64,000 nucleotides of DNA from Siderastrea siderea (taxonomy: Eukaryota; Cnidaria; Anthozoa; Scleractinia; Rhizangiidae), in NCBI GenBank assembly GCA_964030785.1, contig OZ034972.1, positions 17,455,183-17,519,182 on the forward strand, read 5' to 3'. This document shows positions 20,345-30,160 of the stretch, one piece after another. Both the position numbers and the translations under genes were made by a program. The first letter of the stretch is position 1. Each line of letters opens with the position of its first letter. The notes below the pieces were generated by a model. It had not been told where the DNA came from. It worked only from the letters and a program-made list of their open reading frames with translations, and made no database searches.

Positions 20345-20659
20345 ATGGATGAGTTCGACAGTCTCAACCCGTTTGATGCTGAGTTCAGATCTAGACCAGA
20401 TGCTGAAACACCACTGTCAACATCACCACCACTGCCTGATGATGGTGATGATGATTGCCACTACCACCACCACCACCACCACCACCACCACTACCTGATG
20501 ATGATGATGGTGATGACGATGGTGTACTGCAACCACCCCCACTCACAGGCACAAGATGGGGTGCCGGTGGTGACAGAATTTGCCCAACGCTCCGATGAAT
20601 CAGTTGATTTGCAGAGTATCAACCAGCTCATCACAAAAATTGGAGTTGTTCCCAACTAG
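20345..20659 (+). CDS. Acidic protein with expanded CAC tract, unknown
   Basis: A 104-codon frame (MDEFDSLNPFDAEFRSRPD) ends at 20659. A (CAC)n expansion at 20463-20491 inserts a run of histidines in this frame (threonines in the next), followed by MMMMVMTMV. The natural protein probably had a shorter or different linker. After the stop, acidic sequence continues in other frames to about 21130, with several more stops. Probably a decayed Polinton gene of unknown role. Confidence 0.35.
   Translation: MDEFDSLNPFDAEFRSRPDAETPLSTSPPLPDDGDDDCHYHHHHHHHHHYLMMMMVMTMVYCNHPHSQAQDGVPVVTEFAQRSDESVDLQSINQLITKIGVVPN
20463..20491. repeat. (CAC)n trinucleotide microsatellite
   Basis: About nine CAC units, flanked by GATGATG runs on both sides. 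It sits inside an open frame. Confidence 0.9.
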
Positions 20660-21150
20660 AGAGTAAAAAGGACAAAATCCAAGTTTCACGGTTATTCAGT
20701 GGATGACCTCATAAGAGTAAGAGACGAAATTAAGGAACGAAGAAGGGGAGCCATGCAGCAGCAGACACAGCTTTAGAAGGGAGGAAGGGTAGCCAAACCG
20801 TCGCAGAGGCAGCTTCAGGAGGGGAAGCAGCAACTAAAGCCTCCGCTCCCCACCTTAAAGGAAAGAACCCCCTCGTACCCTCTGGAAAAAGCTTTTGAGA
20901 GCCGAAGACCCAACTTGCACGGTCAAACGACGAAGAAGACTCCTCTGAGCAAGACTGGAAAACAGAAGGCAGCGATTTGGGGACAGCTACTGCCAACAAA
21001 TTGTTCAATGAACTAAACGTGAGTCTGGGTTTGATCAAAGCCGGCAACACGTCAGAAAAAAACTCCGAAACCAGGCTGTTTCTTTGCTTGAGTTGCTTAC
21101 CACACACGGCATGATCAATGAAGTTCAAAAACAAAAAAAGTATTCTCGAT

Positions 21151-21164
21151 TATATATCACAATG
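21151..21164 (+). promoter_or_regulatory. TATA-like word adjoining a start codon
   Basis: TATATATCAC runs straight into AATG, so the TATA word ends about 4 bp before the ATG at 21162. Comparable placements are at 9237, 14188 and 21917. Confidence 0.45.
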
Positions 21165-21880
21165 ACGCTCAACCTGTTGCTTGCCTGAAATCTCGCAAAG
21201 CAACAAAGAAATAATGCCAATCAGGCTTCCCACGATTTTACAATCTTCTTTGAGCCACTGCTTGTACTACACCCATCAAAAAACTATAAAGCGGCGTTGA
21301 ACAAACTAATCACTGTGAGCTACTCTTGGTACCACATCGCAGAAGCTTACGGAAACAACAAACTGAAGTGGAGAAAGAAACCAAAAAGCTGGAAAACTTT
21401 GACTTTCCCTGACGGAACGTACGATTACGCCGACATCAACGGTTTTTTTTTTCAGGCTCACATGGGACTCGTGGATCCAAATGACAAAACCAAAGGGTAC
21501 ATTTTCACTTTGTATTTCAACCCGACAATCTACCGGGTTGTGATTTTAATGCACATAGATTATGAGCTTGACCTCACTGAGGGAGAGTTTGCCAGTTTGC
21601 TTGGGTACAAAAAAATATTTTGCATGATGCAACTAGTTTTGTGGGAACAATGATTCCTAACATAACAAGGAGCGTTGACTGGGTTTTTCTTCATTGCGAT
21701 TTAATTACACGGCGGGTGAACGATGTGGAAAGCAACGTTTTGTACAGCTTCTCTACCACAGACTTCCAGGTCAGTTACCCTTTTCAAAAAGAGCCATATC
21801 GGCTTGAGTGGCATTCTCTGAACAAAAGCCAGATTAATGCCGCCACATCTTGGACCGTAACGACGTGGACGTGGCGGTGA
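21162..21880 (+). pseudogene. Polinton structural protein, probably minor capsid, broken
   Basis: From ATG at 21162 a stop follows after a few codons, then a long frame (from about 21210) carries SYSWYHIAEAYGNNKLKWRK, TFPDGTYDYADINGF, TLYFNPTIYRVVILM and LDLTEGEFASLLGY, and ends at 21653. A frameshift near 21625 links it to NITRSVDWVFLHCDL, NVLYSFSTTD and SYPFQKEPYRLEWHSLN, ending 21880. This protein type recurs next to the capsid and protease genes of Polintons and is taken to be a minor capsid component; that role is from family knowledge, not shown here. At least one early stop and one frameshift. Confidence 0.65.
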
Positions 21881-21921
21881 GCAGTTTGATTGAGGAATAA
21901 TAACATTTTTTCTTGATATAT

Positions 21922-22128
21922 ATGATGAATCACCCGAGCGAGTGGGTAAAGTTCTTTGTGGAACGCGCTGGACGGTATCGCTACAAGCACAAAGGTTCGG
22001 GTGTGGTGCGAGACACCCTTATGACCATCGGGAAAGTATTTAAAAGTGGTGCGACAAAAGCTGTAAAAAGTATTGCAAAAAAAGGCCACACAAGTGGCGA
22101 CAGCAAAAGCGGGCCAGAAACTTGGTGA
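21922..22128 (+). CDS. Small basic structural-type protein, unknown
   Basis: A 68-69-codon frame opens at ATG 21922 (MMNHPSEWVKFFVERAG) right after a TATATAT word (21917-21923), and ends at 22128. Middle part GKVFKSGATKAVKSIAKKG is basic and helical, the kind of segment seen in small capsid-interior proteins. Position between two capsid-type genes agrees. The next 40 bp stay A/G-rich and may hold its lost C-terminus in another frame. Confidence 0.4.
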   Translation: MMNHPSEWVKFFVERAGRYRYKHKGSGVVRDTLMTIGKVFKSGATKAVKSIAKKGHTSGDSKSGPETW

Positions 22129-22170
22129 GATGGTGGTGGAAAGGGGGTTTGATAAAATTCACAACAAATT

Positions 22171-22774
22171 TTGCGAAACCGCCAGTCAAAAACAGTGCCA
22201 AGCACGAAGTTGGCCAATGAAAACTCTTTAAAACCGACCAAATGGAGTTACTTAAAAGAAATACTACACACCCGCCACTCCAGCCGAAGGGATGGAAGCG
22301 GTTCCTGGTTGATAACACTCGGCGTCAAAAACCCAAAACATGTTTTTGTCTTCTTTCAGCAGACCCAAAAACAAAATGCCCTGGACCAAAATCCCTACAT
22401 CTTTGACACCTTTAACCTCGATGGAGACGACTCCGCAAAAACGGCCACTTGCCGCCTTCAGTATGGGACCAGCTTCCACCCTGAGTTGGATTATGACAGC
22501 AATTTTAAAATGAGAATCCTTAACGACCTGATAAACTTCAGGTAGAGGAAAAATGACTAAAACACCGGTGTCCAGCTAAATATCGGCAATTTCACATCAA
22601 TTTACCCCATCCTTTACTTTGACCTTGGAGCCACCAAAGGCGTCCCAAAGAGCCTGACTTTGCACTACAGGTTAAACGAAGCGGCCAACGCGCAGGATTA
22701 CACGTTCTTTGCTGCGGTTCTGTACGAAGACGAGTTTGTGTTGCAACAGATTGGCAATGAACAGGTTGTTGTCT
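22171..22774 (+). pseudogene. Polinton major capsid protein, C-terminal part, broken
   Basis: A frame ending at 22545 contains KHVFVFFQQTQKQNALDQNP, FDTFNLDGDDSAKTATCRLQ and SFHPELDYDSNFKMRILNDL. After a stop and a few more bases the same sense continues with GVQLNIGNFTSIYPILYFDL and AANAQDYTFFAAVLYEDEF, to about 22774. The pattern fits the C-terminal jelly roll of the double-jelly-roll capsid protein of Polintons, by family knowledge. The N-terminal half is absent, so most of the gene was deleted between 22128 and 22250. Two stops inside. Confidence 0.65.
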
Positions 22775-22797
22775 GAATCCCCCCAAAAAGATGTAAG

Positions 22798-23384
22798 ATG
22801 GCGTCGACTTACCATCCATACAAGATTGCGCTGACTGACGAGCAAAAGAAAAAACTTCAAACGGCCTTTGCTACAAAATCAGCCGTGACGTTACGTGTCA
22901 AACCGGAACAAATCGGACGCGGTGACGAACTCCTTTTTACTGCTACTCAAATTAACCGAATGCAAAAAGCGGTCAGCAAGCGAAAAGGGTTGATCTTAAA
23001 AATGAGCCAGACCCAGTTTGAAAAAAACCCCAAAGGGGCAGCAGCATTTTCTCTGCTGTGCATCTTTCTCTGCCTTTGATCAAACCAGCGCTTGGTGCAA
23101 GTGCGGGACTCAGTCTCTGTGCTGAAAAGGCACTTAGGAAAATATTCGGAAACGGTTACGGCCCGAAAAAAATTGAGCTCTATAAGCTTGTTCAGGTGAT
23201 GAAACCTTCACAGAAAAAGGCTGTGGAAAAATATCTCGTTGGGCGGGACGTGGTGCGCTGTGGCGGAACTGCACAATACGGCAGATTTCTCAGAATGCTT
23301 GCCCCCGTTGGGGTGCCAATTGCTATTGACTTAGCTGGAAAAATGTTTGGTAAAGGGATGCAAGTCAAGACAGCACCTCAGTAG
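22798..23384 (+). pseudogene. Polinton small structural protein with one frameshift
   Basis: ATG at 22798 opens MASTYHPYKIALTDEQKKKL, followed by QIGRGDELLFTATQINRMQK and KGLILKMSQTQFEKN. Near 23050 the frame must shift by one to continue as IKPALGASAGLSLCAEKALR, and it ends at 23384. Apart from that break the gene is well preserved (about 190 codons). A hydrophobic alanine/leucine segment and a glycine-rich C-terminus follow the shift. Proteins of this type lie directly before the protease in Polinton clusters; exact function is unknown to me. Confidence 0.55.
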
Positions 23385-23449
23385 CGGCGTTCACCACCAC
23401 AAGTGCTTCCTTCAATACCCCAAAGAGAAATGGAAAGTAGATGCCCCCC

Positions 23450-23870
23450 CCCCCCTTTCAAAGACGTTCCGCTTTCCAATGTCGACTTAATTAATTGGTG
23501 CAAATATCTCCGCATTACAATAAGGTACCTTTTCGCGCAACGAAAGAAAGAACACTGCACCATTCACCGTGCATAATTTACATGGACGATTTCGGAAGCT
23601 TGGGCACTCACTGGGTTTGTTGCTGGCGCTCGAAAAATGGAGAGTACGAGTACTTTGACTCTTTCGGCTTGCCACCTCCATTGGAATGGGAATCAGAGCT
23701 GAAGGCGTTAGGTAAAACAGCTTTCTTCGCAATAATATCCAAATCCAGTGGGTTGAGAGTGTAAGGTGTGGCTATTATTGCTTACTATTTTTGAACGAAA
23801 GAAAGAAAGGCACGAGTTTTAAAGATATCATAAACATGCGCGAGTTGTGGCATAACAAAAACAGTTTTTC
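23450..23870 (+). pseudogene. Adenovirus-type maturation protease of a Polinton, broken
   Basis: The catalytic region is recognisable: GTHWVCCW (active-site His, about 23610), EYFDSFGLPPP (the acidic partner, about 23655), and in another frame RCGYYCLLFLNERKKG (active-site Cys, about 23765-23810). The N-terminal PLSNVDLINWCKYL (about 23465) is in yet another frame, so at least two frameshifts occur, one near 23500 and one near 23735. A poly-C run at about 23442-23455 precedes the gene. Such cysteine proteases cut capsid precursors during particle maturation. The order His, acidic residue, Cys and the spacing agree with the adenain family. Confidence 0.8.
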
Positions 23871-24290
23871 CGGGAAACTGAGCGAGCCATCCCTCGCGGA
23901 GTGCAAAGACCTCCTTGGCAATGTTGCGATGACGGTGGGTGACTTAACTATTGAAAAAGGAATTCCATTTCTCGCAAAAAAGATTCGAAGCTGCCCGATA
24001 CTAAGCCCCCGAAGACAAGCGGAATGCAAAGGAAGCCAAAACCAAAGCACGGCCCTCACTTGAAAAAGTTGGAAGTGAATTACTTCACCAACTGTCTAAA
24101 ACAGTTCGGGCACACAGACGCCATAAAACTGACAGACCTGATTTGGACGGTGCTGCCTTGACATTCACTCTGCGATTGGAAAACTGCCCACCCCCAAAAG
24201 AGGTTGTGCCAGTAAAAGGGCTTTCGATTATTTTAGCATTTTGGCGGCTTTTTAATGACCAAGAAATCATGGAATGTTTGTGTTCGTATT
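23836..24290 (+). pseudogene. Last Polinton-type gene of the cluster, broken
   Basis: A frame carries MRELWHNKNSFSGKLSEPSL, DLTIEKGIPFLAKKI and ends at 24063, running on from the protease sense. In the next frame SELLHQLSKTVRAHRRHKTD and DLDGAAL follow (24070-24165), then VVPVKGLSIILAFWRLF and a stop at about 24290. Small basic and hydrophobic parts suggest a minor virion protein, but I cannot name it. Two or more frame changes. Confidence 0.4.
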
Positions 24291-24321
24291 AAAGTGAGCC
24301 TCCTCCGCACTACACAAAATA

Positions 24322-24687
24322 GGGAACTTAAGCAAACACGACGGCGACGGCTGACGAGAACGTCACAAAACAAAAGGTTTAATTAGCAAAACAATGACTC
24401 TGCACGTGCGATACAAATTTTTGTACATTTCTTTGCCGTCCTCTGCAAAACAACAACGTGAAATGACCAAATTCAAAGTTTTATGTAGAACGTGAACACA
24501 CGACAGTGAATTTTCTTTTTTCTACCTGAACTGTAACGCCGTCCTTACAGAGTCAGCTCCCGGATTATTCGGCTACATTAGCTAGATTGAAGGAGTTGAA
24601 ACTATCGCGAAAAAGTTTGAAATATTTGGAACTCATTTTTAAAGTGACGTTTTCCTTGGCGTTGCCGTCGTGGTTGCTTAAGTTCCC
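24322..24687. mobile_element. MITE with TA target duplication
   Basis: The left end GGGAACTTAAGCAAACACGA and the right end TCGTGGTTGCTTAAGTTCCC are inverted copies, continuing into a GGCGACGGC-type second part. Both ends are bordered by TA (24320-24321, 24688-24689), the target of Tc1/mariner transposases. No open frame inside. It marks the right border of the Polinton-like sequence. Confidence 0.85.
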
Positions 24688-24689
24688 TA

Positions 24690-25700
24690 ATATTCAGCGA
24701 GCGCTCGCAGAAAATTATTTCCCATTTGTATTTACAAGCGAATCTAGGATCGATCGTGAAGGTTTTGAAAATCAGCACTAGATAAAGCGAGAACATTTCA
24801 CATTCCTTTCAGATACAAAAACTCTTTTATTAATATACCTTTCATTTTCTTTGTTATTACAGCACAGGATGGATATTCATTTCAATTTAAATATACACGA
24901 ATTAATTGATGAAAACAAAACTTGCTGAAGATACAGAAGATAGCTGAGCGGACTGCATCACTAGCAGATGTGATTTTAAAATTTTATGTTCGCAAACCTT
25001 GTAATATTTCTCCTATTTTTCGGCAAATTCCAGGGATTAGGTTATGGCAAAAAATCGAACTGTTGTTCTTAGGCATCGAAGGCTTTGAAGCTTTCGCTTT
25101 TAATAGCGTCCCTACCGGCGCTGCCGAGCGAGTCCGGTCTTCGCATTTATAATTTAGCACGTGAAGAATGCGCTCCGTAATGAAGTAAAATATTGGCGAA
25201 TAAGCTTGACCAGCACTTCTGTTTGGATATCTTTTGCTTGACTCGTACGATAACCAACAACATCCTTTTATAACGGGCACGTGAATCACAGCAGTCCCAA
25301 GCGTTAACGCAAGCGTCAAACCGATTTGAAACCGGTTTTCCTGGTTGTGAGTTGATTTATTCATCCAGAGTTGGGGACGGCGCTAAACGATTGCTTGCAG
25401 TTGTTCCTCGTCCTCTCGTTCTCTGGGAACCACTGCTAGCAGGGTAGTAACAGCCAGGAAGCCTAACCACAATTACACCGAACCATATAATCCACTCGAC
25501 CAACAACTAAAATATGATCCAGAAAACGGAAACAACTGACCGGACCTGCTGATGCTGTGGCCGTGCAGCAGTTGCTCTTGCCGAAACAAACATGTGGCAA
25601 AAACGCGGACCGAAAAATGAATAGGCCCTTACTCCATTCCATGGAAAAATAGACAGTGGGGGTACAGTCTTGCAAGAAATGTGATTAACGCAAAAGAAAA
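24690..25700. other. No gene recognised
   Basis: A 76-codon plus frame at 24922-25152 (MLKIQKIAERTASLADVILK) and a minus frame at 24984-25364 overlap each other; neither shows a known domain or repeat. Otherwise A/T-rich unique sequence. Confidence 0.4.
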
Positions 25701-25714
25701 ATCGGGGTTAGGAT

Positions 25715-26252
25715 TTACTGTTTAACCCTATTATGTGCTAAGAAATCTCTCCAAAGCATGGCGTTTTCAATGTTTGATTCCTTCCAACGCTTTCGTGTTT
25801 TGTAAAATCCAAATGCGTCTCGCATGTGCCCCTCACGCGGCAAAACCAAATCCACGATTTCTGGAATCAAAAGATTGAGCCGCAATTTTTCTGTTGTTTG
25901 GAAAAAGCTCTTGCAATGAAATGTGTACGATTTCGACCTGCCTAAACAATTCATCGGACACAAAAACCTGGTTTTCAAAAAGATCGCTTTTTTTTTCAAA
26001 ATAAATATTTCTTGTTTTTGTTTTGGGGCTGTCATGACAATCGCGAAAACATAAGTCGATTTCCTTAACACGGGCGCATTTGGGGTAAACCCGTTTCTGC
26101 AGAAACCGGGTCCATTTTTGTTCATACATGACATCCCTTACACAACTCGGGGTTTTTGACTTTATTTTGATAGAGTGAGAACCTTTTCCGTAGTGAGCCG
26201 GCGTTTTAAAAAGGGCAAAACAATTTTCCAATTGATTTAAGCTTGTATTCAT
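25715..26252 (-). pseudogene. Possible unknown gene, two overlapping minus frames
   Basis: Two long minus frames overlap: one from 26252 to 25833 (MNTSLNQLENCFALFKTPAH) and one from 26134 to 25715 ending ENAMLWRDFLAHNRVKQ. A single frameshift near 26090 would join them into about 180 codons. The second frame has LRLNLLIPEIVDLVLPREGH and a charged C-terminus. I see no known domain, start context or splice sites, so this may be chance. Confidence 0.25.
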
Positions 26253-26510
26253 TGGCAGCTCTGTGAATACTTTCGTTCAAAGTCTCAGGCATTGTGTATA
26301 TTGTTAAAATATATTTCAGGTTTTACGTTTTATTTAATAAAAAACCAGAGAATGCGTAACACTACGTGTCACACCAACGTGACATTACGTGACACCCAAG
26401 CGTGACAGGTCACGAAAAGGAACAAAACCCAGGTCGGGGGTGCACGTTGACTGTTCTTGCCTTGCCCCGGCTAGGACCTTTACCCGTCGCTGCGAGGCGA
26501 CCACCTTTCT
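26253..26510. other. Non-coding, clustered ACGTGACA words
   Basis: TACGTGTCAC, AACGTGACAT, TACGTGACAC and GCGTGACAGG follow each other at 26364-26408, an alternating set of half-palindromes. No gene. Confidence 0.4.
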
Positions 26511-26511
26511 G

Positions 26512-26610
26512 CATTTTACCTTGGGGAACGAAGTTGAGATCACGAGGAACCTATGAGCACCCCCGGTTATCCACTGTGCCGGGGCGAGTTCACCTGAGGG
26601 TTGTCGCCGT
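26512..26610 (+). ncRNA. U1-snRNA-like segment, low confidence
   Basis: TTTTACCTTGGGG (26514) is followed at 22-nt distance by GATCACGAGG and at a further ~29 nt by TTATCCACTG, then GAGTTCACCTG. In U1 snRNA the 5'-splice-site-pairing ACUUACCUGG, the GAUCACGAAGG box and UUAUCCAUUGC have nearly this spacing. The 5' end is altered (TTTTACCT rather than ACTTACCT), and no Sm site or 3' hairpin is seen. At best a 5' fragment of a U1 pseudogene. Confidence 0.25.
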
Positions 26611-26759
26611 GGAAGGCCTCATCCTACTACCCCTGACAAGCGCCTGCACGTGTCGTATTGGGAATCAGAAGAGGCCAACTTCACATCCAAAACATCACCA
26701 TTTGCTTGCTATCAACTTTATAATTCAAAAACGATATTTATATTAGACGGAATTGCCTT

Positions 26760-27290
26760 TCTCAAACATGTAGGACAACTTTTTCCCCCCACCCACGCCA
26801 CATAATGCAGCAACATCCCGTTCCCAGAGCCTACGATCTGTTCGGTCAGCAGTGGGATCGCAGGGCCCTGGTATCAGCCATAACTGGGTGTCGTGAATTT
26901 CACGACATCCGGTAGCGCATGTCTTGTTCGTTAAGGTGCTATTGCACTTCCTCTATTCTTGTCCGTGGAGCTCTGGGTATGACAATTCTGACAACAACCG
27001 AGAAATTTGATTTCCTACCGATCGAATCATGGTGTTAGATTGACTGAAAACTGTTCGGGACCCTCCAAATCCCTTGCAATAAGGAGCTGGAGCTTTAAAA
27101 TGAACAAACTTAAGTAGCTGCCTTTCGTGCCGTAGTTGTTCACAACGATTGTCCCTGCATTTTTCTCAGGGGTTTTCGATTTGTATCTTGTAAAGGAATT
27201 GTACAGGAATTGCATACTGAATTGTACAGTTATTATATTACATTCTTCTGGTTTCTGTTGTGTGAGAATGCCAACTGTGTACTTATCGTT
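26760..27290. other. No gene recognised
   Basis: Unique sequence with a short inverted pair GTGTCGTGAATTTCACGACATC around 26888-26911. No conserved frame. Confidence 0.4.
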
Positions 27291-27300
27291 TCGCCACAAA

Positions 27301-27478
27301 AGGGTGTATGTAAAACCCGGAACACCCCGGAACACACCCGGAACACCCCGAAACACACCCAGAACACACACAGAACACCCCGGAACACTCTGGAACATCC
27401 CATAATACCCCGGAACACACTCGAAACAGACAGGAACACCCCCAGAACACCAAAATAGTGGTCAGCGGTCAGACTTCT
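27301..27478. repeat. GGAACACCCC-type minisatellite, plus orientation
   Basis: About fourteen short units (10-11 bp) of the kind CGGAACACCC / CAGAACACAC follow one another and end with a fixed tag AAAATAGTGGTCAGCGGTCAG. The same composite lies inverted at 28893-29080. Frames through it (HPEHT-like repeats) are artefacts. Confidence 0.85.
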
Positions 27479-27802
27479 CACGTATAGACTGACCACCCGA
27501 AGATTTCCGAAGCTTGTTATCTAGCATCGAATTTAATGACAAAAATAACATTCATTTGGTGTGTTTGATTTTGAATATTTCAATTCAGTTATTGAGAGAT
27601 TTGCATTATAATTCTCGACAAACAGATGTGGCGTCATGGATATGAGTGAAATTCTGGGGGTGGGCATCCCGAATAATAATTCAATTCACCAGATAACACG
27701 TCACGATCGCGATAACTTACTCTTGGGCATTGCGTGACAGGTTTTGCACGCAAAGTGCGTTTCACGTTCAAGACCACGAAAAAAAGGTAAAGCATTATGT
27801 AT

Positions 27803-27842
27803 CCACATTTTCTTGAACTTTGCAAAGTTCAAGAAAATGTGG
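27803..27842. repeat. Perfect 40-bp palindrome
   Basis: CCACATTTTCTTGAACTTTG (27803-27822) is followed immediately by its exact reverse complement (27823-27842), with no loop. Symmetry ends one base outside. Confidence 0.95.
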
Positions 27843-28890
27843 TATGTACTCTCATCGTTGATATTTTCCTTTTTTGTTTATTGAATTTTTTCTCTTAAAG
27901 TCTAACTAGATCGGGTTGTGACAGTAAATAAAATACTTGTTCCTTTTCTTGCTATAAGAGTGTAAACTCCTTTTGCTCCCGGATTACATTGTGACATCCC
28001 ACATTATAAGCCCTCGGATACCTCTACAAGCTTATAACGAGTACTTTTTTAGCAGGCGCACATTTCTTCTACTCATTTATCTTCCGAGCTACGCTGTTTT
28101 GTTAACCAAAAATATATACAGGCCCAATTGCAAAAACGTTGTCATTTAGACATGAAGAGAGAAAGCTGTGAGATGGGAATTTATTAGACATGGAAACTAC
28201 GTTCTCGGATTTTACTATTCCCGAAGAACTCGTGCAATGCGGTATGATACTTCAAATTAATATAAACTGAGTTGATAAAAGGTGAATTGGCCATCTAAAA
28301 GCTCACACTTTGAGCGTTTTCAAAAGCTCAAAATGTGAACGTTTGTGAACGCTTTTTTTAAACCTCAATTAAAATTGCTCTTCGTCAGAGCGAATCCTTG
28401 AATGTAGTTTGCATGCCTAATCTATTCCTATTTCTCTCTTTTTAAAAATTTCTATATGAATTTTCTTTTTTTTTTTAGGTGTATATATTAGTGTAACGAA
28501 CCGGCGGGCAAACATTTTCCATGCGCCTGTGGTAATAACACGATGACGATCGTGCGACCTCGGAATAATGACCTCATAAAATTGCGTGACACTCTATTAT
28601 TAGGCTTTGTTATGTCTTTGAGGTCAAACCTGAGCGTGAAAATGCAAACTTCGCACGAGAAATATCAATGCAGAATTAATAATTCAACTGTCCCCTTTTT
28701 CATATTAAAATCGTAAGTTTGTTGATATGAAGGACACTAGTATAATATATTTTTTCCATTAAATATTGGTTCTTTCGCTGTTCTCAAAAGCTTCGAAAAT
28801 ATTCCGAAGCATTCTTGAATTGCTCGGAAATCTCAAGGTGATCCGCAAAAGTCTTCTGAAGAATTGGGAATCTTTGGAGGTGTTCTGCTT
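27843..28890. other. No gene recognised
   Basis: A/T-rich unique sequence. An imperfect inverted pair around AGCTCACACTTTGAGCG and GCTCAAAATGTGAAC at 28300-28340 is the only structure seen. Confidence 0.4.
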
Positions 28891-28892
28891 AG

Positions 28893-29080
28893 TCAATTGG
28901 TGAGCAGTCTGACCGCTGACCACTATTTTGGTGTTCTGGGGGATTCTGGGGGTGTTCCTGTCTGTTTCGAGGGTGTTCCAGCGTATTATGGGATGTTCCA
29001 GGGGTGTTCCAGGATTGTTCCGGGCTGTTCCGGGGTTGTTCTGAGAATGTTCCGGGAGTGTTCCGGCTTTTACAGACACC
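28893..29080. repeat. GGTGTTCC-type minisatellite, inverse of 27301-27478
   Basis: It begins with the tag CTGACCGCTGACCACTATTTT, then carries about a dozen units such as GGGTGTTCC and GGATGTTCCA. It is the inverted counterpart of 27301-27478 and shares the tag and the first units (GTTCCTGTCTGTTTCGAG) more closely than the rest. Confidence 0.85.
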
Positions 29081-29089
29081 TTAACTGTA

Positions 29090-29770
29090 CGCCCCATAAA
29101 AAGAACAAGTGGTCCTGAGGGCTGCATAACTGTGCCGTTTGGCTGCTGTGCTGGTGTTGCAGTTGTAAACAAAGTCATCTCTTAGACTTATAGAATTACA
29201 GCACCAACGCTGAAATTTGACCAACTGAAAAGGCGACCAATACCCTGGAAAGGAGGTCAACTGAATTATTCACCCTCTCCTCACCAAACATAGCTCCGCA
29301 GACTACGCTCATAACCTCATTCTTCACTCAACATCATTTTTCGCTGTCTTTTGGTTGGTCTTCCTCAAAACCATGAACAAAAAAGCCGTCACAACTCTGA
29401 AAACAGACGCATTTCAATAGATGGGCGATAAATTTCCAAGTAAAGTAACCACATCGTTACGATTGATCAGTATGGGTACCGTAATAGCCTAAAAGAATTT
29501 AACTCCTCCCCACGCCTGGGAACCACGCTTTGTGCACAGTTCTCTTTAATCATGTCAAGGGCTCCTTTAAGCCAATTCGTGAATGCAAATACGAAATAAA
29601 TCATTGCTATGCTCTATCGTACAGGTTACAAGAAAGCGCATTACAGGCATTTATCAGTCGTTCTGACCCACTCCATCCTCGATAAATATTTTTACTTGGC
29701 TCAACGTGCTAACCGGAGTACGCGTGACGAAAATTGTGACATTATTACGAAAAGAAAAAAGTGTTTCTCC
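29090..29770. other. No gene recognised
   Basis: Unique non-coding sequence between the minisatellite and a LINE tail. Confidence 0.4.
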
Positions 29771-29777
29771 AGACCTA

Positions 29778-30160
29778 TGATATGATATAATAATAATATA
29801 ATAATAATAATAATGTTTATCCAGGGAGCCCACTCGCCTTGGCGGTTTTCAGTGGGGCCCTGCGAATTATAATAAAAATAAAAAATTAAAAACTAAGAAA
29901 AGAGATTAAAATTGATATTACAATATAAAACTAATATTAAAATACTTCAACAATTAGATAGGCATAAGTTACAAAGTTTTAAGCTTTGCCTTAAAGGAAG
30001 ACAATGATTTGGTGTTTTTAATGTCATTGTCTAGGTTGTTCCAGTCCTTAGAGGCTTGATAAATGAAAGTTTGCTTGCCCCAACTGGTACGCACGCGAGG
30101 AAGGTGTAAATCATTGCTTCTGCGAGTTTGATAAGAATGAAAACTACTATTGCGTCTGAT
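29778..30160 (-). pseudogene. LINE 3' tail with (ATT)n end
   Basis: On the minus strand, SNDLHLPRVRTSWGKQTFIY and DWNNLDNDIKNTKSLSSFKA end in a stop at about 29977, as is typical for the C-terminus of a LINE polyprotein. An A/T-rich 3' UTR follows, then CTCCCTGGATAAACATTATT and an (ATT)n run at about 29780-29812. Only the last ~65 codons are present. The plus-strand RT piece next to it probably belongs to the same insertion. Confidence 0.75.

Larger units (their letters stand above)
8300..24290. mobile_element. Polinton/Maverick-derived block, fragmented
   Basis: This span collects genes characteristic of Polintons (Mavericks), the large virus-like DNA transposons. There is a retroviral-type integrase at 8300-9231, fibre-like genes at 9488-9940 and 18990-19910, capsid-like genes at 21162-22774, a small structural-type protein at 22798-23384, and an adenovirus-type cysteine protease at 23450-23870. 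Protein-primed DNA polymerase B and the packaging ATPase were not found, and most frames are broken. The outer limits are the outermost recognised genes, not proven element ends. One split element or parts of two elements are both possible. A palindromic unit (9939-15641) and other insertions interrupt it. Confidence 0.7.

Noticed and set aside
8300..24290. Family B DNA polymerase or packaging ATPase of the Polinton
   Set aside because: I looked for polymerase motifs such as a YxDTDS box and Walker motifs on both strands and saw none.
26402..26746. 114-codon plus frame as a protein gene
   Set aside because: GC-rich composition and overlap with the U1-like words; no protein features.
27136..27496. 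Frames with HPEHT or VFRGVFRV repeats
   Set aside because: Translations of the 10-11-bp minisatellite in different frames and strands.
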